A stretch of 64,000 bases of DNA from Cyclina sinensis (lineage: Eukaryota; Mollusca; Bivalvia; Venerida; Veneridae): the NCBI GenBank assembly GCA_012932295.1, contig JAAONU010000001.1, forward strand, positions 6,347,104 to 6,411,103. Reading direction: 5' to 3'. Of this stretch, positions 50,090 to 60,771 are shown piece by piece. A model generated the notes under the pieces. The model was not told the origin of the DNA. It saw only the letters and a list, made by a program, of their open reading frames with translations, and searched no databases. The translations under genes were made by a program, and so were the position numbers. The first letter of the stretch is position 1. Each line of letters begins with the position of its first letter.

Positions 50090-50400
50090 ATGAATTTTAA
50101 GAGGAGAATTAAAACTCCATTACTAGAATCAATTAATGGCTTTCCGTTTTAGGCTGACAATAAAATAATGAATCATAGCATCCTCGCAGATTGTTTTATA
50201 AAGTAAAAAAGAGTCATCAATAGAAACAGGAAAGAGTATAAGTTAAGTCAGTGCAATTCTATTATCTGCAGAAAGAAAATAATCAAAATTAAACTATATA
50301 ATAGATATGGGGTTTACCAGGCATTGTTTTTGCTATTGATAGATGCTGTCTAGCGTGTAATAGCGATATATCAATACCTGGTGAGTTTTTGAGTGCATTT
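50090..50400 (+). repeat. Duplication block h, copy 1
   Basis: Matches 55915-56180: ATCAATTAATGGCTTTCCG versus ATCAATAAATGGCTTTCCGG, AAAATAATGA, TTTAAGTC/GTTAAGTC words, and ATACCTGGTGAGTTT versus TACCTGGTTTGCAAATGAGTTT. Non-coding. Confidence 0.6.
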
Positions 50401-50689
50401 TTTGTTGGGTAGCTTTATGATATAAGCGTTCGTTTTAGTGGGCCAATTCTGAGCGCTAGATGTAATTGATGGCAGACCCAAATTTTTAACGGAAATAAAA
50501 AATGACGTAATAACATGTCAACATTTTTTGTCTATCCTGACGACTTTTGTTCAGTATCACTTTGCCATAATTAGAGTTGATGAACCTTGCTACACAATAA
50601 TATTGTATTGATAACTTGATGATAAAGTAGTTTGGCGAATGTTAAGCCTGTTTAGGTTAGTAAATGAATAAATTCTTACCCTCACACCG

Positions 50690-50970
50690 TTTGATTGTCT
50701 TATTCTTTTATGTGTCACATAACTGTCTTGTGAAATTCTGTTTGACGCTTTCTGCCTCTGTCAAAATGTAGCTCATTTGTATTCTCAAAGCAACCAGTAT
50801 TCTGCCAGTAACAAGCTTTTAATGATAAATGAGGTGGATAATCTGTCCGATGGCTTGTGTTTGTTTTCTAGATCAAACTTCTATTTGTGTAAAGCAGTTG
50901 TTTTGATCCACCAGAAGAAAAATATGTATAAAATATTCTTATCAAACGTTTTATCAGTTCCATATTGTTA
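50690..50970 (+). repeat. Duplication block i, copy 1
   Basis: Matches 58610-58930: GCTCATTTGTATTCT, TCTGCCA, TTTAATGATAAATG versus TTAAATGATAAATG, GATGGCTTGTGTTTG versus AATGGCTTTTGTCTG, and AGA(T)CAAACTTCTATTT. Frames are interrupted by single-base indels between the copies. Confidence 0.7.
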
Positions 50971-51084
50971 AATTTAGAAAAAAGGCCACTTTTGTGCTAT
51001 TACTTAATTTATATTTCAAGCCTTTTACGGATGTTCGAATCGTCGGACACATTCAATCGTTTGCATTCCGTTAACTAATGCGGT

Positions 51085-51308
51085 TTGGTGATGGGTAATC
51101 GTAACAGAGACGTGAAATATGTGAGCCTTTGAGTACTGTCAGAGATATTTAGGTTTCTTTTATTCCCAGTGGAATAATTAGACTATTTAAGGCACTTACC
51201 AGTAAATTGATAAAGGCTTTAGATATGACAATAGCTTCTGCTTTATGCGATAACAATATTTCTTTAGAGGTGCTACTCATTATGTTTCAAAAGCTATACA
51301 CCATATAG
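51085..51308 (+). repeat. Duplication block e, copy 2, with exon-like frame
   Basis: Partner of 43310-43619. GTTTCTTTTATTCCCAG (ending 51169) is a good polypyrimidine tract plus acceptor. From G at 51171 a frame runs 45 codons to TAG at 51306-51308, with predicted words FKALTSKLIKALDMTIASALC. The region after the early indel is conserved with copy 1 at the peptide level (KAL..IKA.D..I.SALC...IS.E). The exon would need a phase different from copy 1, so a gene model is not secure. Confidence 0.55.
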
Positions 51309-52239
51309 ACCGTAATACAGATATTGTTTTGGATATAGAAATTTATCAAATGACTGAACTGTATTTTCTGTTCTGTTCTGTAAAAATAAACTGATTTTAG
51401 CGTAATTACTTCTTTTATTTAAGCTTTGATAAGTTCAAAATAATCTTGGGAGGAATAGTTCTTGTTTCAACAAATACCGAAGAAATGTTAGAGATAATGG
51501 TGCATTGCCCTTACAAAGATTTTGTTAACATTATTCTTTATTTATTTATCTTTTTATTTACTAATTCATTAAAAAAGGATTTTATTTCTTAACAACATTT
51601 TATTGAAACCATTTAATATATGTCTTTGTGACACAACAAAACTACAGCAATCTTGCAATGATTGTAAATTTAACTAGTTTTCCGAAAGGTTCTGACAGAG
51701 AGTCGACGATATAACTCACATCAACATTAATTTGCCTTGAAATCGGACAAGTATCCCGTTTAGCTGCTTTTACATGCTTTGTCTGAGATAAAAAAAAAAC
51801 TTAAAAAGCTATAAAAATCCTTTTGTCGATCTGACTAAAGGCTTGAAAATGGATTTCTATGAATAACAATTGGATAAATACATTACAAAAGCCCACTTTC
51901 GCGTCTATTAAAGAATCAAACCCCTTGAAAATGCTTTGATTTAGAAGATCTATTCTATATGATAAGTGAAGGAGAAATGCTTTTTTAAAGACAATATAAG
52001 ACATGATTTTTTTGCATGCGGTATTTGCAGATTTCCCAGTAATTCAACAAGCACCTTTTCCACCGATTTCAATGGGTTTCGAAATTTTTGCATCTTGAAA
52101 TAATGGGTTACAACAATAAAAACATCAAACACCAGTCTTCTCTAGAAACAGAAAACTAAACTAAAGCAGCAAAAATCTTGACACGAAGGCTATAATCATT
52201 ATAATTAAAGCTTCTTAACTGTTTGAATGACTTTTATGC

Positions 52240-52345
52240 AGTAGCTTACTCTCAGGGCTTGTAACAACCTTCATGAAAAGCGGTTAAATCTAGTATTAGT
52301 GTTAATTAAGCATTTTCTCTAATGTAGCATAGTGAATTATGGTCA
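52240..52345 (+). repeat. Duplication block f, copy 2
   Basis: Partner of 45160-45520. It is interrupted on its right at 52350, where a hairpin starts an inserted stretch. Confidence 0.6.
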
Positions 52346-52349
52346 TTAT

Positions 52350-52371
52350 TATCGCCGTCCCTGGACGGCGA
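52350..52371. repeat. Perfect hairpin, probable end of an insertion
   Basis: ATCGCCGTCC and GGACGGCGAT are perfect 10-bp inverted arms separated by two bases. It marks the point where the second copy of the duplication departs from the first, so it is probably the edge of a small transposon occupying about 52350-52900. Confidence 0.6.
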
Positions 52372-53009
52372 TATATACAATTAACAAGATTTGAACAGTT
52401 TTGCCTGTACACCGCCTGCCTTTAGCCAACCAAAGCAAAGCATTTCATATCACATGATAACAAAATGGACGTCAAAATTCTTCTGCAAGGGATGCGTAAA
52501 TGGACTCGCCCAACCGCCATGTTTGTCTGGTTACTTATTCTTACAACTGAAAAATACCATCATGAATGTACGATCTCAGGACCAGTCTTCAGGCTGGTGT
52601 AGGGTAAACACAGGATAATCGCAATATTTTTTGCTACATTTTTAACTAGAGAATGTAGTTTAAATAAGTGTATGGTTTGTTTGTTTTTTAACAAAACTTG
52701 CACTTAAAGAAAAAAATAAATGCTTGCTTCCTGGCGGTTCTAATCAGGATACAAACTCCCCGCAGGGGTTACTTCCCCTGATTAGTACAGTAAAAGTAGC
52801 AAAGCGTGACTTAACCGGTGCGAGGAGTTTGATCAGGATTTTTCCGTGTTTTATATATGCTTCATTAGGGTTAGGGCGATATGTTTTTCATTAAGAAGCC
52901 AAATCGTCTGCTTTCAAAAATAGTCCAGCTACAATAAAAATTACAATGTATATTTAATCTACTTTATAATTTCTGTGTGAAAATTATCAAATATAACTTC
53001 GCTTTTCAG

Positions 53010-53159
53010 TGCAAAGCATGTTGTAAGATTATCAAATTAATGAATGAAGAACATGAAATACATTCATCTATGGATAAGACGAAATGCATGGCTGAACGGC
53101 GATTTCAAGCATTTTTGGAAATGCTAATACTTGTAATTGATTCATTTGTAAAAGAATAA
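53010..53159 (+). CDS. Possible terminal exon of an unknown small protein
   Basis: CTTCGCTTTTCAG (ending 53009) is a reasonable splice acceptor. The following frame runs 49 codons to TAA at 53157-53159. The predicted peptide begins CKACCKIIKLMNEEHE, includes a fourth Cys, and ends FQAFLEMLILVIDSFVKE. It is charged and amphipathic, suggestive of two helices, and unlike random AT-rich translation. It sits immediately upstream of block g. The equivalent position in the other copy (near 45500) has only its last bases (GACTCTTTGGGTGAACAAAT), so the exon is lost or diverged there. No family recognised and no upstream exon located. Confidence 0.2.
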   Translation, partial: CKACCKIIKLMNEEHEIHSSMDKTKCMAERRFQAFLEMLILVIDSFVKE

Positions 53160-53219
53160 TTGATAACACTGCATGACCGATGACTTCTTAACAAAGATAT
53201 GTCTTTCAACATGGAAGGA

Positions 53220-53400
53220 TGAGAGATAAATGTACAACATTGACGAAAGGAGCATCAAAGCATCCAGTAGGTGCTTATCTGTGTCGATGATTTGTGAAAT
53301 TCTGTATAAACTTATATTCAAGCAAGATAGCGTTGCAATGACCTTGCTTATCAGACAAATGAGTCGTAATCATTTCTTCACACTATCACAATCTAAAGTG
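53220..53400 (+). repeat. Duplication block g, copy 2, with colinear open frame
   Basis: Partner of 45595-45760. Predicted words in the frame include SSRCLSVSMICEILYKL and MTLLIRQM, against SKCYSV, EVLYEF and NVLIRQT in copy 1. The ATG (53230) is at the homologous position. Confidence 0.5.
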
Positions 53401-53509
53401 TTATTTTCGATTTTTGGCTTGCTTTTGAAGACGTGTTGTATTATTTACGTTTTAATTAAATGTCATCCAATATCAGGCTTCGCGAATTCTCCTGGAATAT
53501 TTTAATCTT

Positions 53510-54836
53510 GGCATAAGCACACAAAACAGCGCCTTTCGTCTTACCATACTTGATTAAATAACACCTAATGAACACTATTTTACATTTTGTTAGATAATAT
53601 TTTGTAAATAGTTCCCGTAATTGAAGTGTTATGAAACATGTGCACGTACTTCCGTACAAATGACAGTAAATTACAGTAAGGTAGCTACAAATAAGCAGTA
53701 ATTAGAAAGATTATTGAGTTAGTAAATTACTTTAAGACAGGTGCAGAAAGATAAATTACTTCAGGGCAGTTACAAAAAAACAGTTATTAGAAACACTTTC
53801 TCATTTACAACTTTCAACTAAATTTTCTGACATCCGTGAATTTTAAATTTTCACAAGCAAAACAAACCTAGTATGTTTAAAATCTGATTTTTTGTGAGTG
53901 TGCTTAATGAAAATGAAGTGAAATGTATGTGTTAAACTTAAAAACAAAGAATAATCGAATCAGTGAATATCATTTTATTTCATTATAGTATTTCATGACA
54001 TTCTAATGTTGTCTTCATTTCTGACTGAAAAAGAGCTTAGCATTTTATGTCCATAAAATTGATAAGGACTCCGAAAAAACTTAATGACTTGCGTACGATT
54101 CAAGGCGTGCTTGTCAAATGTGTTTTTAGTTTCATTTTTGTCAAGAAAAATAACAAAAACAACAGCGAATAAAAGATTTGCCTCCTAGAAAAGAAATAAT
54201 GTCAGGTTGAATTTTGTCTGGTATATGATACTTGATAATATAGCTTTTTGTCATAATAATTTCTTGGGGTCGTCGATATGATAACAAACCAAATGTTTGA
54301 ATATGCTTAACTTCGTATGTGCTTTTTAAAATACTAGCTACTTAATATGCGTGAAATACACAAGATGTCAGAAAGAGATCATGTTCAAATAAATTTTCTA
54401 CTTGTAAATTCTAAAAACCCCTTTATTTTTAAGACAGGTTTTGTTTCGTGCTTAAACAAAAGAAACATTATCTTAGTATGATGATTCAGTCTGAAAAAAG
54501 GTACTGAACAATAAATAGGATGTCAATTTTCCAAATAACTGTTACCAAAATAACAGTCCCTCGGCAACAAATTAAACCAGAATCACTTTTATAACAAAGT
54601 ACCACCTTTAAATGCATGTCTTTAGTATGGGTTCTTTGAGTTCTTCCCAAAATTAAGTTCGTCAAACAATTTACAGTAATTAGAGGAAAGAACATTCTAT
54701 GAATAACAAACATAAAAATCTCAAGGAATGTTAACTTGGTGAAACACACGCTTTTCTTAACTTTACGGTGCAGAAAATCAGAAATAAACATTAATTTTTT
54801 ATCAGTTTATGTATAGGAAGTGAGCAGCAGTAGAAA
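53510..54836. other. No supported feature
   Basis: AT-rich sequence. Minus-strand frames here lack recognisable motifs. Confidence 0.4.
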
Positions 54837-55010
54837 AATGTGAAGTTTGCAGTAGCAGTAACAGCAGAAGCAGTAAAGAAAACGTGAAGTTGGCAGTAGC
54901 AGTTACAGCAGTAGCAGTAGGCGAAACGTGAAGTTGGCAGTAGCAGTAACAGCAGTAGCAGTAAAGAAAACGTGAAGTTGGGAGTGGCAGTAACAGCAGT
55001 AGCAGTAAGA
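54837..55010 (+). repeat. 44-bp minisatellite, four copies
   Basis: The unit contains AACGTGAAGTTGGCAGTAGC and AGCAGTAGCAGTAAAGAA. AACGTG recurs at 54881, 54925 and 54969, preceded by a diverged copy at 54837. The interior is an imperfect (CAGTAG)n. The 15-base word AACGTGAAGTTGGCA also occurs in the terminal repeat of foldback element 2 (56225-56239). Confidence 0.9.
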
Positions 55011-55064
55011 AAGTCTTAAAAGTCTGGAAAGTTTCAATGAAAATAAAACATGTTTTAACATTAA

Positions 55065-55295
55065 CAGACCCTCCCGAGTCTATTGCGTAGGTCTGCGACT
55101 GTTTCTGGCACTCTCGCAGACTTTCAGGAATTTTGGTGCCAATCGGGAAAATGTCGTTTTTAATGTCTAGGGACCCTCCCGGGTCGATTTTACCGGTCTG
55201 CGACTGTTTCTGACACTCTCACAGACTTTCAGGAATTTTGAAGCCAATCGAGAAACTGTCAGTTTAAATGTCTAGGCACCCCTCCCGAGTCGATA
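55065..55295 (+). repeat. 105-bp tandem duplication, two copies plus a partial
   Basis: GACCCTCCCGAGTC, GGTCTGCGACTGTTTCTG, CAGACTTTCAGGAATTTT and GCCAATCG recur with a period of about 105 bp (GTCTGCGACTG at 55091 and 55196). A third partial copy (CCCTCCCGAGTCGATAG) starts near 55275. Confidence 0.85.
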
Positions 55296-55914
55296 GTCTT
55301 GCAATTCCTGTGTAAATGAAATGCTTATTAAAAATGGACCAAAGTATTTACTTTAGATAAAAGTATAATTTTCATTCTTCAGTATGACATACTTATCGAT
55401 TTCTTATAAACACATTCGCCTGGCATATCAGAATAGAGATTTCATTCCAGGATTTTTTTTGTATTTAACAAAATATGAAAAATGCTGGCATAACTCCTGA
55501 CACACTTTTTTTACTGACGACATTTCTGTCGCCAGAAAACAATCTTATCCACGGTTTTGAGTAAAGTTACTATTTTTCAATCTTGTCTTTGGTTTTGAGT
55601 TAAATTAAATTGTTTTCAATCCTTCTTTACAGAACGTTTTGTCATTTTCCCCAAAACGGTGAAAATAATGCAAAACTCATCTTTTATGAATATTTTGCAA
55701 CTTAAGATTTTTTTTCTTTAAGAACATACCATTTTTTTTAAGTCACAGACTGATTTCACTGCCTTTTACATCTTATTTCTATTAAATTCAGCCTTTACTG
55801 TGTTTGAATTTGTAGTTGAAGGGAAAACAAATTAAAAACTGTTTTAGCTTAAAGCTAACTTTAACTAAATACTTTCTCAATATATTTTCGAAAAAAATAC
55901 GCGTCCATTCTAGA

Positions 55915-56180
55915 TAATTGTTTATTAAGTGGAAAACTAACTAAGATCAATAAATGGCTTTCCGGGACTGAGAACAAAATAATGAGGAACAGTTAAAAGA
56001 ACGATTTTTTAAGATAACTAGCTACAATTAGAAGAACAATACAATTTAAGTCGGTATAATTACATGTAATCCTTTTTCGTTAAAATAAATACATTTTAAG
56101 ATTTGCGGCTTATCAGATATTGGATTTGGTATCATAGAGAAATACCAATAGGTACCTGGTTTGCAAATGAGTTTACAATT
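55915..56180 (+). repeat. Duplication block h, copy 2
   Basis: Partner of 50090-50400. It ends just before foldback element 2, which therefore inserted into this copy only. Confidence 0.55.
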
Positions 56181-56212
56181 GAATATGGTGGGTCATTTTC
56201 TAAGTTTTCCAT

Positions 56213-56221
56213 AGAATTTAT
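56213..56221. repeat. Left 9-bp target-site duplication of foldback element 2
   Basis: AGAATTTAT, identical to 57481-57489. Confidence 0.85.
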
Positions 56222-57480
56222 ATGAACGTGAAGTTGGCACATAGATCGCAGCTCTACATCTAGCTCTGCGATCTTATATCATTGCAGATCTGGGTCGATG
56301 CTCTACATCCAGCTCTGCAATCTTATATCATTGCAGAGCTGGGTCGCAGCTATACATTCAGCTCTGCGATCTTATATCATTGCAGAGCTGGGTCGCAGCT
56401 CTACATCTAGCTCTGCAATCTTATAATTGCAGAGCTGGGTCGCAGCTCTACATCCCGCTCTGCAATCTTATATCATTGCAGAGCTGGGTCGCAGCTATAC
56501 ATCCAGCTCTGCGATCTTATATCATTGCAGAGCTGGGTCGCAGCTCTACATCCAGCTCTGCAATCTTATATCATTGCAGAGCTGGGTCGCAGCTATACAT
56601 CCAGCTCTGAAATCTTATATCATTGCACAGCACGGTCGTAGATCTACATCCAGCTCTGCAATCTTATATCATTGCAGACCTGGGTCGTAGATCTACATGT
56701 AGCTCTGCAATCTTATATCATTGCAGACCTGGGTCGCAGCTAAACATCAAGCTCTGCAATTTTATATCATTGCAGACCTGGGTCGCAGCTCTACATCCAG
56801 CTCTGCAATCTAATTAAATTGCAGAGCTGGGTTGCAGCTCTACATCCAGCTCTGCAATCTTATATCATTGCATAGCTGGGTGGTAGATCTACATCCAGCT
56901 CTGCAATCTTATATCATTGCAGAGCTGGGTCGCAGCTCTACATCCAGCTCTGCAATCTTATATCATTGCAGAGCTGGGTTGCAGCTCTACATCCAGCTCT
57001 GATTGCAGAGCTGGATGTAGAGCTGCGACCCAGCTCTGCAATAATATAAGATTGCAGAGCTGGATGTAGAGCTGCGACCCAGCTCTGCAATGATATAAGA
57101 TTGCAGAGCTGGATGTAGAGCTGCGACCCAGCTCTGCAATGATATAAGATTGCAGAGCTGGATGTAGAGCTGCGACCCAGCTCTGCAATGATATAAGATT
57201 TCAGAGCTGGATGTAGGTCTGTAATTATATAAGATTGCATAGCTGGATGTAAGTCTGCGACCCAGCTATGCAATGATATAAGATTGCAGAGCTGGATGTA
57301 GAGCTGCGACCCAGCTCTGCAATGATATAAGATTGCAGAGCTGGATGTAGAGCTGCGACCCAGCTCTGCAGTGATATAAGATTGCAGAGCTGGATGTAGA
57401 GCTGCGACCCAGCTCTGCATTGATATAATATTGCAGAGCTGGATGTAGAGCTTCGATCTATGTGCCAACTTCACGTTCAT
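56222..57480. mobile_element. Foldback element 2 (49-bp repeat arms, 9-bp target duplication)
   Basis: A 1259-bp element. Its left tip ATGAACGTGAAGTTGGCACA and the inverted right tip agree over the outer 28 bases and continue into the arrays. The left arm (about 56245-57000) holds some 15 tandem units of 49 bp, with words ATTGCAGAGCTGGGTCGCAG and CTCTACATCCAGCTCTGC. The right arm (57001-57440) holds about 9 units in inverted orientation. The arms meet directly at CCAGCTCTG/ATTGCAGAGCTGG with no spacer. Each unit also contains its own hairpin (AGCTCTGCAAT, an 8-base loop CTTATATC, ATTGCAGAGCT). There is no transposase; open frames of up to 199 codons on both strands are repeat artefacts. Tandem-repeat arms plus a 9-bp duplication match Drosophila FB-type foldback elements, which are linked to the Mutator-like superfamily. 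Confidence 0.9.
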
Positions 57481-57489
57481 AGAATTTAT
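57481..57489. repeat. Right 9-bp target-site duplication of foldback element 2
   Basis: AGAATTTAT, identical to 56213-56221. Confidence 0.85.
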
Positions 57490-57565
57490 AACAAAGGCCG
57501 GCAGGCGCAAGATTAGATAAAAATTAATGATAAGCATACATTTATATGTTAATAAATAAGTGATT

Positions 57566-57658
57566 CGATATTGGCCCTGTTATTTGTTGAGGGCAGTCGT
57601 ATTGGTCCAAGGCCGAGGGCCAACATTGTCCCGAGGACAAATAACATTGCTAATATCA
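57566..57658. repeat. Imperfect palindrome with GATATTGGCCCTGTTATTTG ends
   Basis: GATATTGGCCCTGTTATTTGT on the left is inverted with several mismatches as ACAAATAACATTGCTAATATC on the right. The centre contains GGCCGAGGGCC. It is probably a small MITE or a remnant of one. A related TATTGGCCCTGTTAT word occurs at about 58040. Confidence 0.55.
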
Positions 57659-57944
57659 AACCATTTATTTATTGACAATTTTATTAACTAACTACATGTA
57701 ATGAAACTTGCTAGAAGCTCAAGCATTTCCTTTCCGCTCGACATTTTCCCGGACGACTAATTCATGTTAAGTAAACGGTTGTTATTTTGTGAAATCGTCA
57801 CTTTGTAAATTTAGCAAACGTGGTTAAACACTAGTAGTAGAATATTGTTTTAAATTTGAAGAAACGGTCCCGAGTTCAAACACCAAATAACATGCAAGCT
57901 GTCAACACTTAAATGGCTTCCGTTTCACCGATCTTCCTGCAGCG

Positions 57945-58110
57945 ATTCTATATCAGATTTTGGCCCTGTGTAATCAGCCAATGAAATCTCTCAAAATACG
58001 GGCTTTAAATCAATATCACTTTACGGCCCGGGGCCGCTGACTGATATAATTATTGGCCCTGTTATAGAGGAGGCCGTAGCAATATTGGACGTGGTTGGTA
58101 ATATTTAGTT
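57945..58110. repeat. Related GGCCCTG-rich repeat fragment
   Basis: Contains TTTTGGCCCTGTGTAATCAG, ACGGCCCGGGGCCG (a 12-bp palindromic core) and TTATTGGCCCTGTTATAG. It shares the GGCCCTGTTAT word with 57566-57658 and is GC-rich against its flanks. Boundaries are not resolved. Confidence 0.4.
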
Positions 58111-58609
58111 ATCAATTAACAACTTATTAAGTAATATACTACATATTCTTGATATAAACATGTCTCCCAGCGCTAAAAACAGAACTTGCAATATTTGGCG
58201 TGCAAGTTGTTTTTATCTAATTCGTTTCAATTTTAGAATAAATCCACAAAGTCTTTATTCCAAGTATTCAATTGTTTAACAACAATTGATTCAGTATCAG
58301 AACATTGCCATGATGACAGATGGCCAATTACATGCCTGTATGACTGTAGTTGAAGACATGCTTACTGACTAGCTATTATTGTTACCTATATTAGAAAACA
58401 AAACTGTAAGTGTCTTTAGAAACCCAAAAGACCTTTGGATGCGCTTTCAATACCACTTACATAACCTCCGTTAAAAGCCAGAATTTGAGCCTATTCTAAA
58501 ACTAAGTGCACAAACTAACATATGCTGAGTATCTTTTAAGCTTGTCTAAGTAGTTGTCAACCTTCTTGTCAAAGTACTCACGAGATACGTTTAGTATATA
58601 AATAAATTT

Positions 58610-58930
58610 ATGCTGACCATTTGAGAACGAGTTGCCTGATTACGTTTATATCTAATGTTATCCTTGTTGCCAAATTCCTTCATGTGATTTACCGTTTGTA
58701 ACTTTGTGTCTTCAACAAAATGTTGCTCATTTGTATTCTTAATGCAAACTTTACTCTGCCATGCCTTTAAATGATAAATGTGGTGATAAGCAATATAATG
58801 GCTTTTGTCTGATTCTTAGACAAAACTTCTATTTATACAGTACCACTTTGTTAAATTTTCCCATTTACAAATGTACTTTTGCGAAACCTGAATCGATGTT
58901 TCATTTCGATATATCGAATGTATCCCCAAT
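58610..58930 (+). repeat. Duplication block i, copy 2
   Basis: Partner of 50690-50970. It is the last block of the second 7.8-kb unit. No third copy of block e was recognised beyond it. Confidence 0.65.
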
Positions 58931-58949
58931 GAGAAATGCATAAAACAAC

Positions 58950-59810
58950 TATTACAAAATAAGACAAATTGAATTTCCGAACGTAACACTTTTAAAAAGG
59001 ATGAATTTGAAGATATTTGTATTTCATCTTTTTTATTATTTTATTTCAGAAAATATTGAAGCCTCTAGATGCCAGTAAAACAAATTTTGTACCGGTCGAA
59101 CTACAAATGGATAATTTTTTTCAAAGTATTACCAAGTATTCCTTGACATCTACAATTTTTCAGTGGCAATTGTAAGCAATAAATATAACAAACATTTTTA
59201 TGTGTAAATCAGCATTTCTTTAAGTCATTTGTAGACGAAATTATTGATGAAGTAAGAGAAAGTCTTTTAGTACAGTTTTATTTTATGTCTGATAATCTAT
59301 GTATTATTTAAAACAATGGTTAATGTCGGAGGACTAACCATAGCAAATTGCTTTGCTTCAAGACAAGATAAGTTGGCTAATGTATTTTTGATATGAATAG
59401 ATACATTTTTTTCCTCCGTGAAATTGCTCAAAGAAAAACTTTCTTTATTGAGAAACGAAAAGAAAAGAAATTAAGTTATCTAACCTATTGATGCCTAGTG
59501 TCTACAAAAAGTAGACAATGGCAAACAGTGGGGACCCAAATCAGACTATGCAATATGCATAGAGTATGCATGCAATAAAGCCAGCGTATATGTGTTCATA
59601 ATTAATCAGAAAGTACCAGTTCTTAAATAGAAAAGCAAATGCTCTTTACTATACTCTTAAGAATATATATTTTTGCAGTTTAGAGTGTATTCAGTGTCCG
59701 GATTTCCTAATTGTAAACATAGTTTACGAAATTTCAATGCCATTTGCAATCAAACTCGACACTAAATTCCAATTTGCACATACATAGACACAGTGTATCG
59801 ATATCACTAG
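58950..59810. other. No supported feature
   Basis: AT-rich sequence. A CAATATGCATAGAGTATGCATGC word near 59550 is a short imperfect repeat. Confidence 0.4.
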
Positions 59811-59814
59811 CACT

Positions 59815-60410
59815 CTTACCCTAATTTTCTATTTCTTCTTAACAATAATCCTCTAATATGTAATACCCTTGATCTCTATTTTAATACTAGTTCTTGTTAC
59901 CCTAATCCTCTAGATCTTGTATCCATCGTTCTCTATTTATTGTTTTCTCTAGTCCCTAATTCTGTTTACTTCAATTCACTTGTTAGTGTCAAACCTAATG
60001 CTCTATTTTTTTCACTTTTCTTTTTTTTTTTCACCCTTGTCCTCTAGTTCGTGTTTACCTTAAAAATTATTCCTTTAGTTTCTGATACCCTGGTCTTCAA
60101 GGTTTCATACCCTAGTCTTCAAGGTTTCATACCCTAGCCTTCAAGGTTTTGTAATGTTACGCCCTATATTTCTTGTTTAACCTTCTTCTTTTTTGATGTC
60201 AACAAAATCCTCAAGGTATTATACTTCTGGCCTTATAGTTCCTGTTTAATGTTCTAAATTAATTCTTGTAACCAAAAGCCGGTAGTTCTGATATTATCTG
60301 GACCTCTAGTTATTGTTGCACATTCGCTTTTAGTTCTTGTTCCCACGTCCTCTACTTCTGGATTAATCTAGCCGCCTTGCTTTCTCCTTTAGGCTTTTAG
60401 AAATTGTTTA
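59815..60410 (+). repeat. Degenerate pyrimidine-rich minisatellite, about 22 bp
   Basis: Loose repetition of a unit like ACCCTAATCCTCTAGTTCTTGTT across about 600 bp. It contains one well-conserved patch at about 60085-60150 where CATACCCTAGTCTTCAAGGTTT is repeated three times at 22-bp spacing. The strong strand asymmetry (C/T on the plus strand) is maintained throughout. Most units are heavily mutated, so the array is old apart from the three-copy patch. Confidence 0.65.
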
Positions 60411-60700
60411 GATTATTACCCTAATATTAGCTTAAAACGATCTGTCTTTAGTTACTGAAAATGAATGTTCAACAAGCTTCAAATGCAGTGCACTGTTTCT
60501 AAAGATTCAATATATTGTTTTCCATAAAAACAACAAACTAATTTTGAAGTTCTCAGAGAATTTACACTACTTAATCGTTTTCGTTTTGTCTCCGTAGTCA
60601 TTAAAGTTCTACTAAATGAATTATACATTGGCAGGTACTGTTAATCTTATCTAAGGGACGCTACTATTCTTTTTATCATTATTATCTACCTTACTTTCTG

Positions 60701-60729
60701 TGACGTCAACGTCATGGTAACGACGTCAT
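60701..60729 (+). promoter_or_regulatory. CRE/ATF-like sites in the LTR
   Basis: A palindromic TGACGTCA at 60701-60708, then ACGTCATGG and CGACGTCAT within 30 bp. TGACGTCA is the consensus cAMP-response element bound by CREB/ATF bZIP proteins. Clustering three such motifs within the LTR suggests an enhancer driving the element. Inference from motif only. Confidence 0.4.
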
Positions 60730-60765
60730 ATTTTCTTGTGTGAATGACTGCCGTTGTGGAATATT

Positions 60766-60771
60766 AATAAA
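60766..60771 (+). promoter_or_regulatory. Polyadenylation signal in LTR
   Basis: AATAAA about 35 bp before the LTR end, as expected for the signal that terminates transcripts in the 3' LTR copy. Confidence 0.5.

Noticed and set aside
56380..57537. Open frames up to 199 codons on both strands with repeated SYIIAELGRS-like peptides.
   Set aside because: They are translations of the 49-bp units of foldback element 2, open in several frames on both strands, with no start context or expression logic.
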